This document shows, one piece after another, positions 11,021 to 23,868 of a stretch of DNA of 64,000 nucleotides (positions within the stretch are counted from its first letter, which is position 1; each line of letters opens with the position of its first letter). The notes beneath the pieces are model-generated. The model saw only the letters and a program-made list of their open reading frames with translations, had not been told where the DNA came from and did not search any database. The position numbers were made by a program, and so were the translations under genes. The DNA lies in assembly GCA_009733575.1 (NCBI GenBank), contig ML769581.1, forward strand, positions 27,731 to 91,730, given 5' to 3'. Source of the DNA: Gymnopus androsaceus JB14. Taxonomy: Eukaryota; Basidiomycota; Agaricomycetes; Agaricales; Omphalotaceae.

Positions 11021-14000
11021 TTAACGGGATAACGGCGTAACATTCTCCTTCCCCTCCCCTCCCCCACCCAGAATCCCTACACTCGACGCAAACCTCACCG
11101 TTCCCGCCGTTCCGGGCTTGCCCGATTTCTCCATCCGAGCACTAAGACTCGTCATCCCCCCAGCAACACTCGGTACTCGTCCTCCTCCCACTCCAAGTCC
11201 TCCTGCTCCCATGGCCGAACCCTCCTTCACACCCAACATCGCCTCCACTTCCGCCTCCTCATACTCAAAACTAACATCCCCCAACCCAGATCCAGATCCA
11301 CAAGAAGAAACTACCCAGGCTTCCTTGAAATCCGGCGTCGGGAGGTCAAGCAGACGCGGAATGTCGCCGGCGGTGCCCACTCCGTGAGGAGTATGAGGAA
11401 TCCGGAAAGGACTGTCAATATCGTATGATTCGCGGAATCGACTCGATGATTCCTTGGCAGATTCGGATTTGGCCTGGGGGGAAGAGGGACCGGATATTGA
11501 TGATGAGGAAGCACCAGAGGCGACAGAGGTAAGAGATGTAGACGTGGATGTGAACCTCGATAATGACGCTGACGTCGACACTGACGAGGAATCGGACAAG
11601 GTCGAAGACGAAGAGACCGAAGAAGGGAAGAGCGATTGATGGCGAAGGGAACTCTCTCCGAGTCCAGATCCTGCATACCCATACGCAAAACTACTCCTCC
11701 TCCTCCCAGCACCAGCACCAGCACCAAACGCCATCCCCTGACCAACAGGAGGCGCAAAACTACTCCTCCTCCTTCCCGCTGGAGACGCCATCGGCGAACT
11801 CGCACCGGAGAAGGCCCCCATCCCCATCCCCAACTCATCAAACCTCTCCACAAACTTCCTCAACACCCTCCTCTCATCCTCCAACGTCACCCTAGCCCTC
11901 TTCTCCTTCTCAAGCTGCTTAACCAACTCTTCCGCCCATCTTTCTTTCTCATTTAGCTTTGCCTTTAAATCCTTCTCCGTTACGGTCGCCGCCTGACTAT
12001 GGTTAGATTCAAGGACCCTGACCCTACTCTCCGATTGCGCCAATGCGTTTTCGAGGAAGGTGATTCGGAGCTGCTTCTGTTCGAGCTTTTGAGTCGATTC
12101 GCCGAGCTTTTCATCTAGGTTGTCATAGTTCATGCTGTTGTAGGTGTGATGTTCTTCCAAGGCACGGATGCGCCGAGCTTGGTCTTCGATGATCTTGTCT
12201 TTGTCGGTTTCGGTGTCGGTGTCGGCACTCGCATCCACTGGCGTTTCTGCAGCAGCAGCCTGAGCCAGTGCAGCTTCTAGCGAGAGAATCTGTGTTGCTT
12301 GGGAGGAGAGCTGGAGGCGGGCAGTGAGGAGCGCTTGTTGGAGCTGTGCAAAGTGTAAATCATTGGTTTCCATCTCATAACCCTCGGATTCACCATACCT
12401 GATACGAATCCATACTAAAATCAACCCCAACATCGGCCCCAGAGCCAGAGCTAGAGGCAGCTTTACTCGGACTAACAGGCCTCGTCTCTTCCCCCTCCCC
12501 CACCTCCCCACTATCTGTCAAACTAACAGTCTGCGAGTTCAAGATCAACTTGGTCAACTGCGCAATCCTCGCTTGAAGGTCCTTCATCGCCTGGGACTCG
12601 TCGACTTTTTCTTGCGCCGACATTCTTGGTTTCGGCCTCCTGCTTGTTTGCTCGTTCGAAGAGAATCCACCGATACTCTCCCTCTCCCTCTCCTCCAACC
12701 TCTTCCGCAGCTCCCCAATCTCCTTCTCGTACCTCTCAATCAACGCATCTCTATCAAGCACTTCGACGCTTCTGGGCTTGGAGTTTGACGCCCTTGACGC
12801 GTTTAGCGAAGAGGAGAGTCGAGGTGCTTTCTGCTACAGCGCCTGTGGAGGGAAGAGATAGAAGTGACGATTAGATACTTATATGGAAGGAAAAATGCAA
12901 AACGCACCAGCGTCAGGGTTGATAGTGCAAACAACACTGATTCGTGCGTTTCCGGATAACGAAGGCGCGAGGAGACGGGTTAGTTTGGAGTCTCGGAAGG
13001 GGATGTGGTCGCTGAGCATGAATTAGAATCTAGAAAAGATAAGACGACAGAGAAACGCACTTTTTGCCTTTGGCAGCGTTGTCGGAGAGTTTACCAATGA
13101 CGGTGCCGAGTGTGAGCAGACTAAACTCATGGTCAGTACATGAGCGAGTGAAAGCGACGTCACGTACCTCTTATTAATATACTGTCCCTCTCTCGTACGC
13201 TCTTTATCTGACGTGGCTTTCTCGGAGCCTGCGAGGTCGATGAGACTCTGTTATCGACTGAATCAAAATCGCGAGTTGAATGAAGATAGTGTGAGTGTAC
13301 CCACTAAAACACTCGTCTGAACACTCTTTCCACCTCGAGACTGGAGCCGGGGTCCACCGTGGTTAGGATTGGCACCAGGAGTTTGTCTGCCACTGGGTGT
13401 TGCACGTCCGCTAGGTGACCTCTCGACTCGTATCCGCTCGCTCTCGACTCTCAATGACCAGCCTAAAAACGGAATGACTCCTACTACTCCTCTCATTCCA
13501 ATCGGTACAGGCTGTTCTCCTATGACTCTCTCCCCTCTTCAATACGTCCCTGACACCCTTGATGGACGTGACGACTTCTTCTCGAAGTGGTGTGAGGATT
13601 ACATCTCCTCCGGATCCACCATGAAGTTCGACCTTATTGGGTGCACCAGGCGGGGCCAACAGGTCGTGTATCTGTTCGTTGTAGATTTCAAGATAGGAAC
13701 AACGCAGGAGATACTCCCTTGTTTCCTCTCTCCGGATATAGCCAAATACCTGTTTCATCGCTCTGGGTATAATGCCTGGCTCTTCGTCTGTTCCTGACAG
13801 AGTATAAGTCTTTCCTGAAGCTGTCTGACCGTATGCGAAAATGACAGAATTGAAGCCTTCGACGGCAGCGATGACATGGGATTTGGCGACGGTGGTGAAG
13901 ATAGGTTTATTGGGGGTACCGGTGAGAACAGCGTCGAATGTAAAGGAGGTGGCTTTGCCGTGGGATAGAGATGGATCGAGAGAGATGCTGTTGGTGTTAA

Positions 14001-14496
14001 CGGAAGGAATCCAAGCAGATTTAGTGTTTTCGCCAGGCCTCAGTCGAACAGAAACCATGACTTTATCCTGCTTTCCGTGATCAGCCTGCATCGTCTTCAG
14101 CCAAGCCTCATCCATCTCTCCTAAAGATACATCCGCCGGCTCGACTGTTTGGAAATCAACGAGTACTTGTTCTGGATCTACATTGGAGACATCCATCTCA
14201 CTTGTAGCTCGCATTAATGAAGCATCTCTCGGTGTGCCTGGTGTCGTTGGTCGCCCACTGTCACTCTTTGTAGGCGAACTAGGGCGTGAGCCGGGGACTG
14301 GCGCCAGCGTAATCACATTCGGCGCCTTGCTTCGTCTCTTTACATCGCTGGATATCGGTGCTTTATATTTGTGTGTCGATGCTAGGAGTGTGTTGGGTGT
14401 TACTGTCGCCCGAGTAAGTCGTTCCATGGACGTCGTAGTAGACGTGGGTCGTTTCGGCGTAAATGGCGCTGGTCGAGTGAGCTTTGACGACGACAT
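11021..14496 (-). CDS. Kinesin motor protein with N-terminal extension (kinesin-7/Kip2-like)
   Basis: Plus-end-type microtubule motor. A Ser/Thr/Pro-rich head of about 130 residues ([17 protein letters not shown]) precedes a motor domain with VMVSVRLRP, the P-loop [10 protein letters not shown], switch [12 protein letters not shown] and switch [10 protein letters not shown]. Then come KGVKLQAQK at the neck, a coiled coil from [20 protein letters not shown] through the [13 protein letters not shown] region, and a low-complexity Ser/Gly tail ending ENVTPLSR. An N-terminal extension before the motor and a non-motor coiled tail fit Kip2/CENP-E-like kinesins; the subclass is inference. The intron at about 13430-13350 must be spliced from GAG/GTCACC to GGCTCCAG, otherwise a TAG interrupts the motor. 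Between QAQK and EVLDRD, near 12759-12775, the frame is off by one base with no plausible intron. A decayed copy of the 5' end lies at about 19480-19700. Confidence 0.92.
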
Positions 14497-15895
14497 GAGG
14501 TAGAATGAGGTAGAAATTAGAATAAACGAGTTCAACGTTCCGTCTCGTGACCGTTCTAGGTATTGGCGCTTATTGCGCGCGTCTGTCCAACAGACCAATA
14601 TAATGCGAGCAAACTTTCTGGAATGTCAACTGGGATACTTGGCATTGACCGACATGCTTATTCATGACTGGAGTCTAGCTCGAGTCTCGAGAATTTCGTG
14701 GAGTTGGCATTAAACCATGCCACACATCCTCGTATGATGTATCAGGAATGCAGTTACTGGTACTGGATGCGCCGATCCTTTCACTTAACCGGTTTCCTGG
14801 TCTTCTGCCTGGGCAAGTATAGATTTCCGTTTGTTTTCCTCTTCTTTCTTCCATTTATCATCGTGCTTCGCCTCGGATTCCTTTTTTTACATCTTCATTT
14901 CTGGCTTTGGAAGGACGGCGTTCAGCTTAGTGGACCGTGGTCAACTCTCTTTTTTTACCGACTTTGAAAGGGCAGCGGTTAATGGTGCAATTTTCGATGC
15001 TCACTGTAACGATGCTTTGCAGCTTTTGGAAAAACGATTGTCCGCATACATTCTCTTTTGCGAATTCGAACAACTTTCAATGGCAAATGATCTAGCATTC
15101 ATTGAGCATTCACTGATGCAAGCTCTTTTTGTTTTCAAGTGTTTTTGTTCTTACGGTTGAGTTCACTGTATCTCTGTTGAACTGTTCAATACCCATTCAC
15201 TTACGCTTTCCCCTCTCAGCTTCGAATCCTTTTGCTAACTGGCGATGGCGGCCCAAGTTTGTTGATCTTGAAGAAGATATAATGACGGCGAGTTTTCGCT
15301 GTAGGATGCCAGTGACTAGATGACTGTTTATAGCATTTCGACTAACACATCAAGCTTGTTGGTTTACGCGGTTTGTTTGGTAGGGATCTTGCAGCTGTGC
15401 TCGTCGGACTGTCGAGGACTGCATAAGTAAGTGGATTAATGGATGTACATCATGATATACGAATCAGACCAGGCTATAAGTAATATACGTGAATTATAAT
15501 CTCAATAATTGGTACAATATGTACTAACACGCGAGACTAAAGCTCTAGTTAGCAATAGCTTTGGTCAGTCCAACAATCCTCATTTCGTGTGCCATCAAGA
15601 CCGCCGTAATGTTATCAGCACATCTTCAATGCTCTCCATATATTCAGCCCAATCCCCTTCACTATATGAACAAGTTAGTCAGGACTTGCGTTAGAAATAA
15701 TACAATATTCACAGTGTGTTTATATCATCTGACGTGGCGGCTGTTACATGCCCAGGCGACCAATCCATGGGTTGTTGTGTGCTTTCCATTCTCGTATGGG
15801 AGGCTGAACGTTAGATATCAGATACCATGTTCTCAAGCCGAACAGCCTAACATCACCTTGGAAGGGTGCGCGCACATACTGCGACTCTGTGATAT
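14497..15895. other. Intergenic, nothing recognised
   Basis: Bases 14497-14640 are the kinesin 5' UTR and promoter, partly duplicated at about 19560-19690. The remainder has only short, unspliced frames. A minus-strand open stretch at 15935-15744 overlaps the end of the transcription factor gene in another frame and could be an alternative last exon; I did not find splice sites that settle this. Confidence 0.4.
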
Positions 15896-18836
15896 CTACT
15901 GAAGATAGATCGAAAGGAAGCACCTCTGATTCCATATATCTATTTGGAGTGGAAGATGTCGGGAATTGAGTCCGAGTCCATTCTCCGCTGGTGAACCATA
16001 TTCTTGAGTCGAAGTAGTATCCCAGAATTGACTCAGTTGTCCAAATGAAACAAGATTGAATGTAGATGAGCTTGCTGGTACTATATCCGCTGTAGATTGT
16101 GTTGTTTGGTAAGAGTTGGCTTCTGCATCTGCCGCCAAGTTGTAGGCGTCAGTCAGATCACTGATATATACAACGTTTAAAACGGTATCCCTAAGAACTG
16201 ATTCAGTGACGGCAAATCCTCTTGAATCATCTTTAACTACCATAGACGCCCTGCAGCCTGGACCCTACAAGAGGTATGAATTTATGAATGTGGACTTTTA
16301 CGAAGATAGAACGTAGACATACCGCTGCTCAAGTCTCTTTAAGTGGCCCATGCATTTCACAACATCCGCCATTTCAAGATTGATATCTACATTTAGGCCG
16401 AGGCGTTTGGATCGCCATATGTTTATGAGGAGTATTATCGCGGCATTTGCGATCGTAAGCTGGCGGCGAAACGTGAGCTGCTACTTATACCCTCCGGAAG
16501 CTTTAAACGTACCAAGGTTTGTGGGCTGGCTAGGCCGCGCTTGAAATTCGCTTCCATGAGATGCACGCAGGAGTGTGCTGCGCCGACACATATCTCCAGC
16601 GAATCGGGGGACGTTAAGCCGGACCACTGATGGATGAAAATGCGATAGAAGTAGTACACCATGTGCAGCATTGCTGATTGATTGAATACAAGAACGTCCG
16701 AATGTTGAGGATCCCATTTTACTGCAGGCATGATAGATGAGCGTTGAACTAAGATGAAGATCATGTATAACATACATTTTTCTGGAATAGCATCTAGCCA
16801 CTCGTTTAATGCCTTTTGGATCTCATTTGTTGCTCTCTGTTTTCGGTATGAGACATCTGGTTCAAGTTTACACCGTGAAGTTGTGCGAGGTACAGATACC
16901 TACGTAAAAAAAATCTTCCAGTGAAGAAAGATACTTGCGAAAATATTACTTACCATTGTACAGTGAATGCTTTCCAAAATAGGCACCAGTTTAAACACAT
17001 GTATCAAATAGTTAGAACGGCAAGGTTTCCCGGGAGGTTGTTTGAACGCTAATTCTCCAGGCAGTGCCCAGTACTCATCATCGACTTCAAGCGGAAATTC
17101 CACATCATAACTAAGCAAATCTTCAATATCACAACGTTCAGCCAATGTTCACAAAGAACTTACTCATCAGAGGTTGTGGCACGGGGTCTGCCCATGTCAA
17201 TAGAGTATGATAAGTCCAAGAAGTGTATAATCCAGAACACGCGCTTCCAAAGCTCGCTGGATACCGATGGAGGTGAAGATCTTTTACGATGTGCGCCCGC
17301 ATCTTGGAGTAGCCGAATCCCTAGTCCAATGAGGACCCAGCTGGAATAAGGCATAGATGTAGTCTGCATGAACACCGCATAGAGCTAGCAAAAAGAAAAG
17401 CCTCTCAATTGAAGCACTTGGAAAGCTCCTAGGGTCCACTTACGAGGAGTTTCTGCAATTGATAAAGAGATGGAGCCTCGAGGAATGATGTCGGTACAGG
17501 GTTTACTTGTCGGATCCAGATGAATCCCGCCGCAATTCGCGTTCCATACATATCGAAGTTTCGGGGATCGTCTGAGTTCCTAGAAGCAAGGGCACACATA
17601 GCTAACACGGTTTCGCCGAAATGACGGTCGTGGTGGTGGAGGCCAGAGGCTACTGATTTTTCAAATGTAACACGATGGAATATGGGGTAAAAAGGCTGTT
17701 GTGAAAATGGTTAGCAAGCTACAACACTACATATAGTAGACGTACATTGGTCTTCTCAAACCAGAGATTCATAAGATTAACGAGCAAGTCCTGTGGAGGA
17801 AAAATGAGTGGTTCAGACCGAGATTCGGATAGGATTTGCCACTAAAGTACAGAAAATAGTCAATTGCCAAAGCTAGAATGAAAAGTGAGGTCACGTACCG
17901 GTTGTACGTCCCAGAACAGAGGTCGTTTGACTGTAGGAACCATCTCTTGAGAGAACCCCGTATCCCTGCTGGCATCGATAGCTGATTTAACAAGCTTAAT
18001 GTTGCTGGTCAATCCATAGTATCGATTATTAGAATGCTGGAGTTGCTTCAACCGTTCACAAGGTTCATCAGCTTGCTTATCCACGTTTCCCTTCCCTGAA
18101 GTATTTGGCTCGGAACTATCTTCTTGATGGCAGGACCGTCCTGAAAACCTTTGTAAGATTTCATTTGGAAGGAAGAAGAGGATATTGTCACCAAAGTTTG
18201 AATGTGACGTCTCGGCCAGTTCTTTTTCGAGCTCCCGGATATAGCTTGCCAGCTCCTTAAGAATCTGTCGGAGTTCTGTTTCGTCTCCTGGTATGGTATA
18301 AGGAACCGATGATAATATCGAGGCTGTCAAAGTCTGAATGTTGATACTACTCTTCATCTGTGGGCGCCTGAAAAAGCACATTTAGTATTTTGGAAAAGAC
18401 TGTATGCCATAAACATACCCAGCAGGTGGCCCTCTTTTCTATGGCAGAGCTAACTTTGAATATCGCTTTCAATATATCGACAGGTGTCTAAGTATACCTT
18501 TCTGTGTAGTGTATGACGGCACTCGATCTTAATAGGTCGTCTTTGAGCAGAGTCTCCGAAAGGATGGAAATTATAGCTCACACTTTGAGATATGCAATGA
18601 GAACATGGGTCTCCACCTGCAGCTGTACCTAGAACCTTTTCCTGTCTGAACCAGTATCCCGAATGTCGAAGATCAACTTACATCGAACTGACACTGATGT
18701 GAGCTGAGTTCCGAGCAATAACAAAACTCGACTCACTCTTTCTTCTTCTACACTCGTCACAACTCGCGCGTTGGAGCTTCCGTGGTTTGGATGCTACATT
18801 CGCTGGGGGTGGGCGTATAGAATCACTATCCGACAT
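15896..18836 (-). CDS. Zn2Cys6 fungal-specific transcription factor
   Basis: Nuclear DNA-binding regulator of the Gal4-type class. The cluster is spread over several exons: CDECRRRK, then IRC through a 6-nt exon at 18687-18682, then TAAGGDPCSHC, then ISQSIEC, together giving the six-cysteine pattern. RKGPPAG-like residues and a short coiled segment (ELRQILKELASYIRELEKEL) follow. The middle homology region is recognisable: QPFYPIFHRVTFEKSV, FGETVLAMCALASR, SSWVLIGLGIRLLQDAGAH, LWKRVFWIIHFLDLSYS and GRPRATTSDE. The C-terminal part has QAAGRLWDTVLNVVYISDL, and the chosen stop is at 15898-15896. One exon junction just after the cluster (near 18430-18510) is one base out of phase in my model, so that border is uncertain. 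Target genes cannot be told from the sequence. Confidence 0.88.
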
Positions 18837-19479
18837 GAGAACGGAAACGGAAGGGAGTTGATTTCTGTTAGGGATAAATGCCGCTGCTTTCACAGTTACG
18901 CATGAATGAAATGAATGCCGAGTTTATGTTTTCGGAATTTTGTGCTTGATCGAAATGTTATATTGAGCATTGTAAGCATGATTATGCTAGGATTATCTCG
19001 GCATCGGCACGGAAGCAAGTCGGAAGAAACGGCAACTGTAAACGGAACTGCACGAGTACTTAACCTTAATATTATTAGAATGATCATAGCATCATGGATG
19101 GTATTCAAGGCAAGGTCACAGCGCTCAGCTCAGACACTGGCGCTGAGCTCTGAGACTCGGCGAAGGCTGTAACGCTCCGCAGCGGTAGAGCAAAAATGGG
19201 GAATACAGGGATAGTGCTCGAGAAGTTATAGTCCGCAGTTGTCGCGAGAGGTTTTCGCTGATAACGCGTCGTAGTTTCCGAGTCGGAAATTCAAAGCAAG
19301 TCTACTTATATGATCATAGCCAGGCTCGATTAGCTGTGCTTGCAACTGAGAGTCATCAACGAGGATAATCCAAATGAGCAAGTCTACTGTATTATTACGA
19401 CCTAAAGTTCCTGGCATAACCGTAACACCGGCCCTAACTTAACACTCTCGAAGATTGTAACAAGTAATTACGAGCTCAA
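18837..19479. other. Intergenic, nothing recognised
   Basis: This is the promoter side of the leftward transcription factor. Only short frames without domain resemblance are present. Confidence 0.4.
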
Positions 19480-19700
19480 AGAACTTTAGTGTGTTGGGTG
19501 TTACTGTCGCCCGATTAAGCCGTTCGATGGTAGTAAACGGCGTTGGTCGAGCTTTGACGATGACATCGAGGTAGAGGGAGAACGAGTTCAACGTTCCGTC
19601 ATAGGTATTAACGCTTACTTTGGCGTGCGTCTCCGCGACTGCACTGCGTCCAACTTGAACCTTTCGAACGAGAGAATCAGGTGACTGTCTAAAGCTCATC
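19480..19700 (-). pseudogene. Decayed duplicate of the kinesin start region
   Basis: The stretch matches 14380-14600 with scattered substitutions and deletions. Reading on the minus strand it retains [22 protein letters not shown], compared with the kinesin's [16 protein letters not shown], as well as the 5' UTR motif around GAACTCGTTC. The motor domain is absent. It lies 5 kb from the parent, between the transcription factor and the helicase 3' end, so it arose by a local segmental duplication. Confidence 0.8.
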
Positions 19701-19866
19701 CCTGGACACGAATGATCCCTAATAGGTATACGTTATCAAGAAATGGCTATATTTACAATGCAGAAAAGATAGCTCAGCTATTAGCATTACAGACTAGAAA
19801 TACGACAGAATCCACCGCTCCGCACTTACTCCAGTTCATTCCATCGGTCGATCCACATTCCCATCC

Positions 19867-22800
19867 TCATCCCACGTCACCTTCCTCTCCATCTTCAAGT
19901 GCACGTACACCACCAATTGTCAATGCCTCCACCATTCTAGTAAACGCATTCATATCATCCTGCGCCTTACTCCTTACTTGAGCGCCATACTGATTCGACC
20001 CGTTCATGGTCTCGTCCACAGGCTGCAAGTGTATCCCATGTAGGAGGCGGACCCTTCCAGCCTCCATTCTTGTGAATGTAGTTCAAGAATGCCCGCCAGA
20101 GTGGGTCTAGGGAGAGAACGGACGGATCTCCGACGATGTACAGAAGGGATTGGGCTCGGGTAACGGCAACTAGAAAGGGAAAAAACAAAATTCGTAAGTA
20201 AGAGGTTTATCGACACTGAAAGAGACTTGATGTAATACATACCATTGAATCGTCTAGGGTTCGCAACGAAACCAAGAGTATGCTTGAGATCGTACTGGAC
20301 GAAGTCTTTGCTACTTCGTACGGTAGAGATGATAATCACACGTCGTTCCTTTGAATGAACAAAAAAACCATTCAATACGCATGGTTTTTTTGTTCATTGA
20401 AAGTAAAGCACTCACCTGTCCCTGAAACTCCTCGACACTCCCAACCTTGACAGCATCCGCAACAGCTCGCAGTGCCGTTCGCAATTTCAGCACCTGTGCA
20501 TGATACGGAGCAATAACACCGATATCGTTGTCCGCTAGGTACATAAAGAAAAACTATGAGTAACACATCCCGAAATATTTTTAATAGTACTCACTGATCC
20601 TCAACTTCCTATCATCACGCAACTTCTGTACCAATGACTTGACCTGAGTCACTTCATCGATATTAAAGAACGACGGAGACGAAGCCTCTCGATCATCTTT
20701 CCCTGAAATAGCGTGGAACACGATAGGAAACTTCCTAGCAACGAGATGCGTCGAGTTGAGATAAAAGTTAATAACCTTGGGATCACCGCAGCATTCGAGG
20801 TCACCACGATAGAACTGCTCGTTGGGGAACTTGAGGATAGCGGAGTGGGAGCGGAAGTTTTTGACTAGTTTGACCACACTGCGGTGAAGATTGGGATTTG
20901 TTAGTTGCTGAACACCAAGTAAACACTTACGACTTCCCATACCCCTCAATCTCATCATACACCTCCCTCTTCATCAACCTCTCAATAAAACTGGTCTCCA
21001 ACCCCAAAATCCTCGCCACACTCGACCGAATAATCGGTCCCAGCTGCTTCGGATCCCCACTCAGCACCACATTCGTATTCCCATCCGCCATCGACTTGAT
21101 CCCAATCATCACCTCGGGCTCCGTCGCTTGTCCCGCCTCATCAACAAAAATATGACTAAAATGTCCTCTGGGCATGCCAATACCAGGTATGATGCTCGCG
21201 GAGACACATGTAGTAACGATTACGCGGAAACGGAGCATGTGTGCTATGGGCGCCATGGGCGGGGCACTGAGCGGGACACTGAAATGTCCTTCGGAGTTTT
21301 GATGCGTGTAGGGGAGGACGGAGGTGGGTACGTCGCCTTTGTTTCGGGAAGGCGCATAAGCGCGGAATAGTTGGGTGGGCTTGAGATGGGGGGTGAGTCG
21401 GGAGGCTATTAGGTCTGCGGCGGAGTTGGAGGGAGCGCACGCGAGGATCCGGGAGGTAGGGTTGATTGCGAGGACTTGGAGGATGGATTCCACCAGTGTC
21501 ACTGTTTTTCCAGTACCAGGACTGTATAGACATATGCATTATATCATCTTCGATACACATGTAAGTAGAAAATCCCACTCACGGTCCAAAGATGACAAAT
21601 GGCATAGAACCTGGTTCTCGATACATAATCGAAAGAACAGCCTGCTTCTGAGGTGGGTTACCTGCGATGAGTGAGTTGTACCATCTCATCGTCGATGGAG
21701 CGTTGGTACGGGGCATCAACCTTGGTTGATGGAGACTCGTAGGGAAGAGGACCCGATCCTGCGAAAAGGCTGTATCTAGAGCTTGGTGCTGCCTACGCAT
21801 TGGGATCCGGTTCAATTTGAATCGAACGAGGAATCTTTCACTTGGAGACGCTACAAAGGAGCGGTGGAATACAAGGCCAACGTCTTCTTTGCGTACGACA
21901 TGCACACCTCCATCGAACCAGTGGCCTTCGGGGCTACTTGGTCGACGAACTCGGATATTGTCACCTGTGTCAAGAGAATACTCAGTTGGCCGAATTTCAG
22001 CAGATAGAATACAGCAACGAACCAACGAGGACACTAGGGCGTTTTTCGGCCAAGCCGGGTACATTCAAGCTAACAAACAGCGTATGGATACAGGTTTCCA
22101 TATGTAAAAGAACAAACGTGAACTTACTAGTAATATTTGTTGAATCGTGACAGGTGAGCATCCGTGATATCGTAGTATTCCAGGTCCCGGCTATACATTC
22201 ATTGTTAGCAAGGAGTGAAAAATAATGGTTCGCAGAAACAAAATACATACTCCATTTGAGCCTCCTCAGTCCAGAGCAAGTGCTTGAAATGCTTGCCATA
22301 CGTCTCGCTGTTAACGACTGGAGGAAGATAAATCCTTTGCAGACGCAAAAGCACCTCCTTTGTCGATCCAGTAGACAAAGACGTAGCCAAGTGTTGCGGA
22401 ATGAGTGCCTTTGGCAGCCTGTCAACATAAGGAATAGCCTTCATTGAAGGCGGAGCCTCTCCTTCCACAACTTTCGTCTCAGGCTGTCTCTTCGTACGTT
22501 TGCGTGGAACATATGGGGTCTTAGGCTTGAGCATATCATGGTCAGCCTGAGAGCCGACGATGACCTGCAAGGGGCGCGTAATCATGAAATGTGACTGCAG
22601 TTGGACATCCTCGAAAAGAAGCTCGAGGCGGTCTTCAGCTCGACCAAGATGAGCTTGAGTCATCTTCACGGAGAACGTGAGAGAGGAGCGAGAACTAATG
22701 GCACGCGTAGAGCCATTGAGCGTAATAGTAAACCTATATTATGCATGACCATTCATCGTAGAGTAGGAGAAATAAATAAAGAAAACTCACGGTGTAAAAA

Positions 22801-23425
22801 GTTTTCTCTCCCATTGAAGAGGCCAGCCTGAAATCCAACAACCTGATACGCGTCGCAGGAACTTGCGTCTGTATCGTACCAGTCTGCACAATGCCAGACG
22901 CAGATCTTTCTGGCTCGACAATCTTAAAGTCAAAATCGCCAATAACACTAAGACCATGCTTGTCTTTCTCGGTCTCCTCCACTGCAGACGTGAACTTGAG
23001 AAACTGTTCACGTTCTTTGTGCTGAGGCTGCGAAGGATGCCTTGCCCAAAATCGACTAGGGATGTGCCTGTTGCATACGACACACAGATTGTGGCCAGGT
23101 ACGTCCTCAGGTTCCTCGGGTGGCACGTCGGGTGATACGCCTTTCGCTAGAAGCTTTCGACGCGTGCTTCACGCTAGAGACATGATTGATTCCAGTTCTT
23201 CATACCAGTCACGTATTTTTCGCAGATATTGCAAAAAACCAGTGTCCCAGTTTCTCCGCCAGTTCTGTTGATGTGGTTCTTAGAAGTGAGATGTTCGTTG
23301 TAGGCAATTTGATTGCCGAAAACGATGGAACAAAAAGTACAGTTGTAAGCCTTGTGTTCGTACTTGCACGAACGGTCCGTGCAGGTTCCATGAGCAAGAA
23401 CATTGGGACACGTAGTTTGAACCAT
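19867..23425 (-). CDS. SDE3/MOV10-like superfamily 1 RNA helicase with N-terminal zinc fingers
   Basis: ATP-dependent RNA helicase of the UPF1-like group; SDE3, Armitage and MOV10 relatives act with Argonaute in RNA silencing. The N terminus carries a CCCH finger (CPNVLAHGTCTDRSCKYEH), a C2H2 finger (CTFCSIVFGNQIAYNEH), then CNICEKY and CVVCNRHIPSRFWARH half-fingers. The helicase core shows FGPGTGKTVT (spanning an intron at about 21525-21580), ACAPSNSAADL, FVDEAGQATEPE, VLSGDPKQLGP, KNFRSH, DIGVIAPYHAQV, VGSVEEFQGQERRVII, FVANPRRFNVAVTRA and PLWRAFLNYIHKNGGWKG. The end PVDET...DMNAFTRMVEALT, conserved in fungal relatives, is in the next frame: a one-base shift near 20025-20037 is needed. Without it translation stops at 19967. 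The start is the first ATG, just before the CCCH finger. Confidence 0.92.
20352..20400. repeat. Intronic hairpin in the RNA helicase gene
   Basis: Bases 20352-20370 and 20382-20400 are inverted complements (19 bp with one mismatch, 11-base loop). They fill most of a helicase intron that runs from GTGAGT after EEFQGQ to the acceptor before ERRVII. Confidence 0.8.
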
Positions 23426-23709
23426 TGGAGAGAGGGGAGTTAGAAAGAAAGGGAAAGAACGAAAGTTCAAGTTCTTTCTTCTCAGTTTCTGTTATGTATT
23501 GGAAGTTGATTGACGCCTTTGCCTCGAGGCAACAGTGTCTGCTGTGAGATGCTGCGCCTGTTCAGTTTTAGTGACCTCATTGCGAGTTGCAGCCACACAC
23601 AGCAGCCACACACACACCTTTAGTGCACTGCGCTCAACATGTTCTAGCTCATCCAAGTTCTCCGTGTGGGTCCAAGCATCCCTCGAATTGCATTTATCGA
23701 TCGCGGGCC

Positions 23710-23868
23710 ATGCCTCGAACACCTTCTTCAAGTGTTCCAGATGTCAAGAGAAACCTTACTTCCCAAAAGGATTCGAGAATGCTGATCATTCGAGATACGC
23801 ATGGTGATGGTCATGATGAAAGAAATAGTCCGCGCGCGCTTACAGGTAGTTTATTTGGGGATTGGTGA
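23710..23868 (+). CDS. Small open frame of 52 residues, doubtful
   Basis: An ATG-initiated frame, MPRTPSSSVPDVKRN to LFGDW, lies divergent to the helicase and about 285 bases from its start. It has no signal peptide or domain. It may be part of an unrecognised gene or chance. Confidence 0.2.
   Translation: MPRTPSSSVPDVKRNLTSQKDSRMLIIRDTHGDGHDERNSPRALTGSLFGDW

Noticed and set aside
11118..11956. Long plus-strand open frames opposite the kinesin tail
   Set aside because: They are antisense shadows of Ser/Gly-rich codons of the kinesin C terminus.
13351..13430. Apparent frameshift in the kinesin motor domain
   Set aside because: A GT-AG intron from GAG/GTCACC to GGCTCCAG joins SRE to [10 protein letters not shown] in frame, so no shift is needed.
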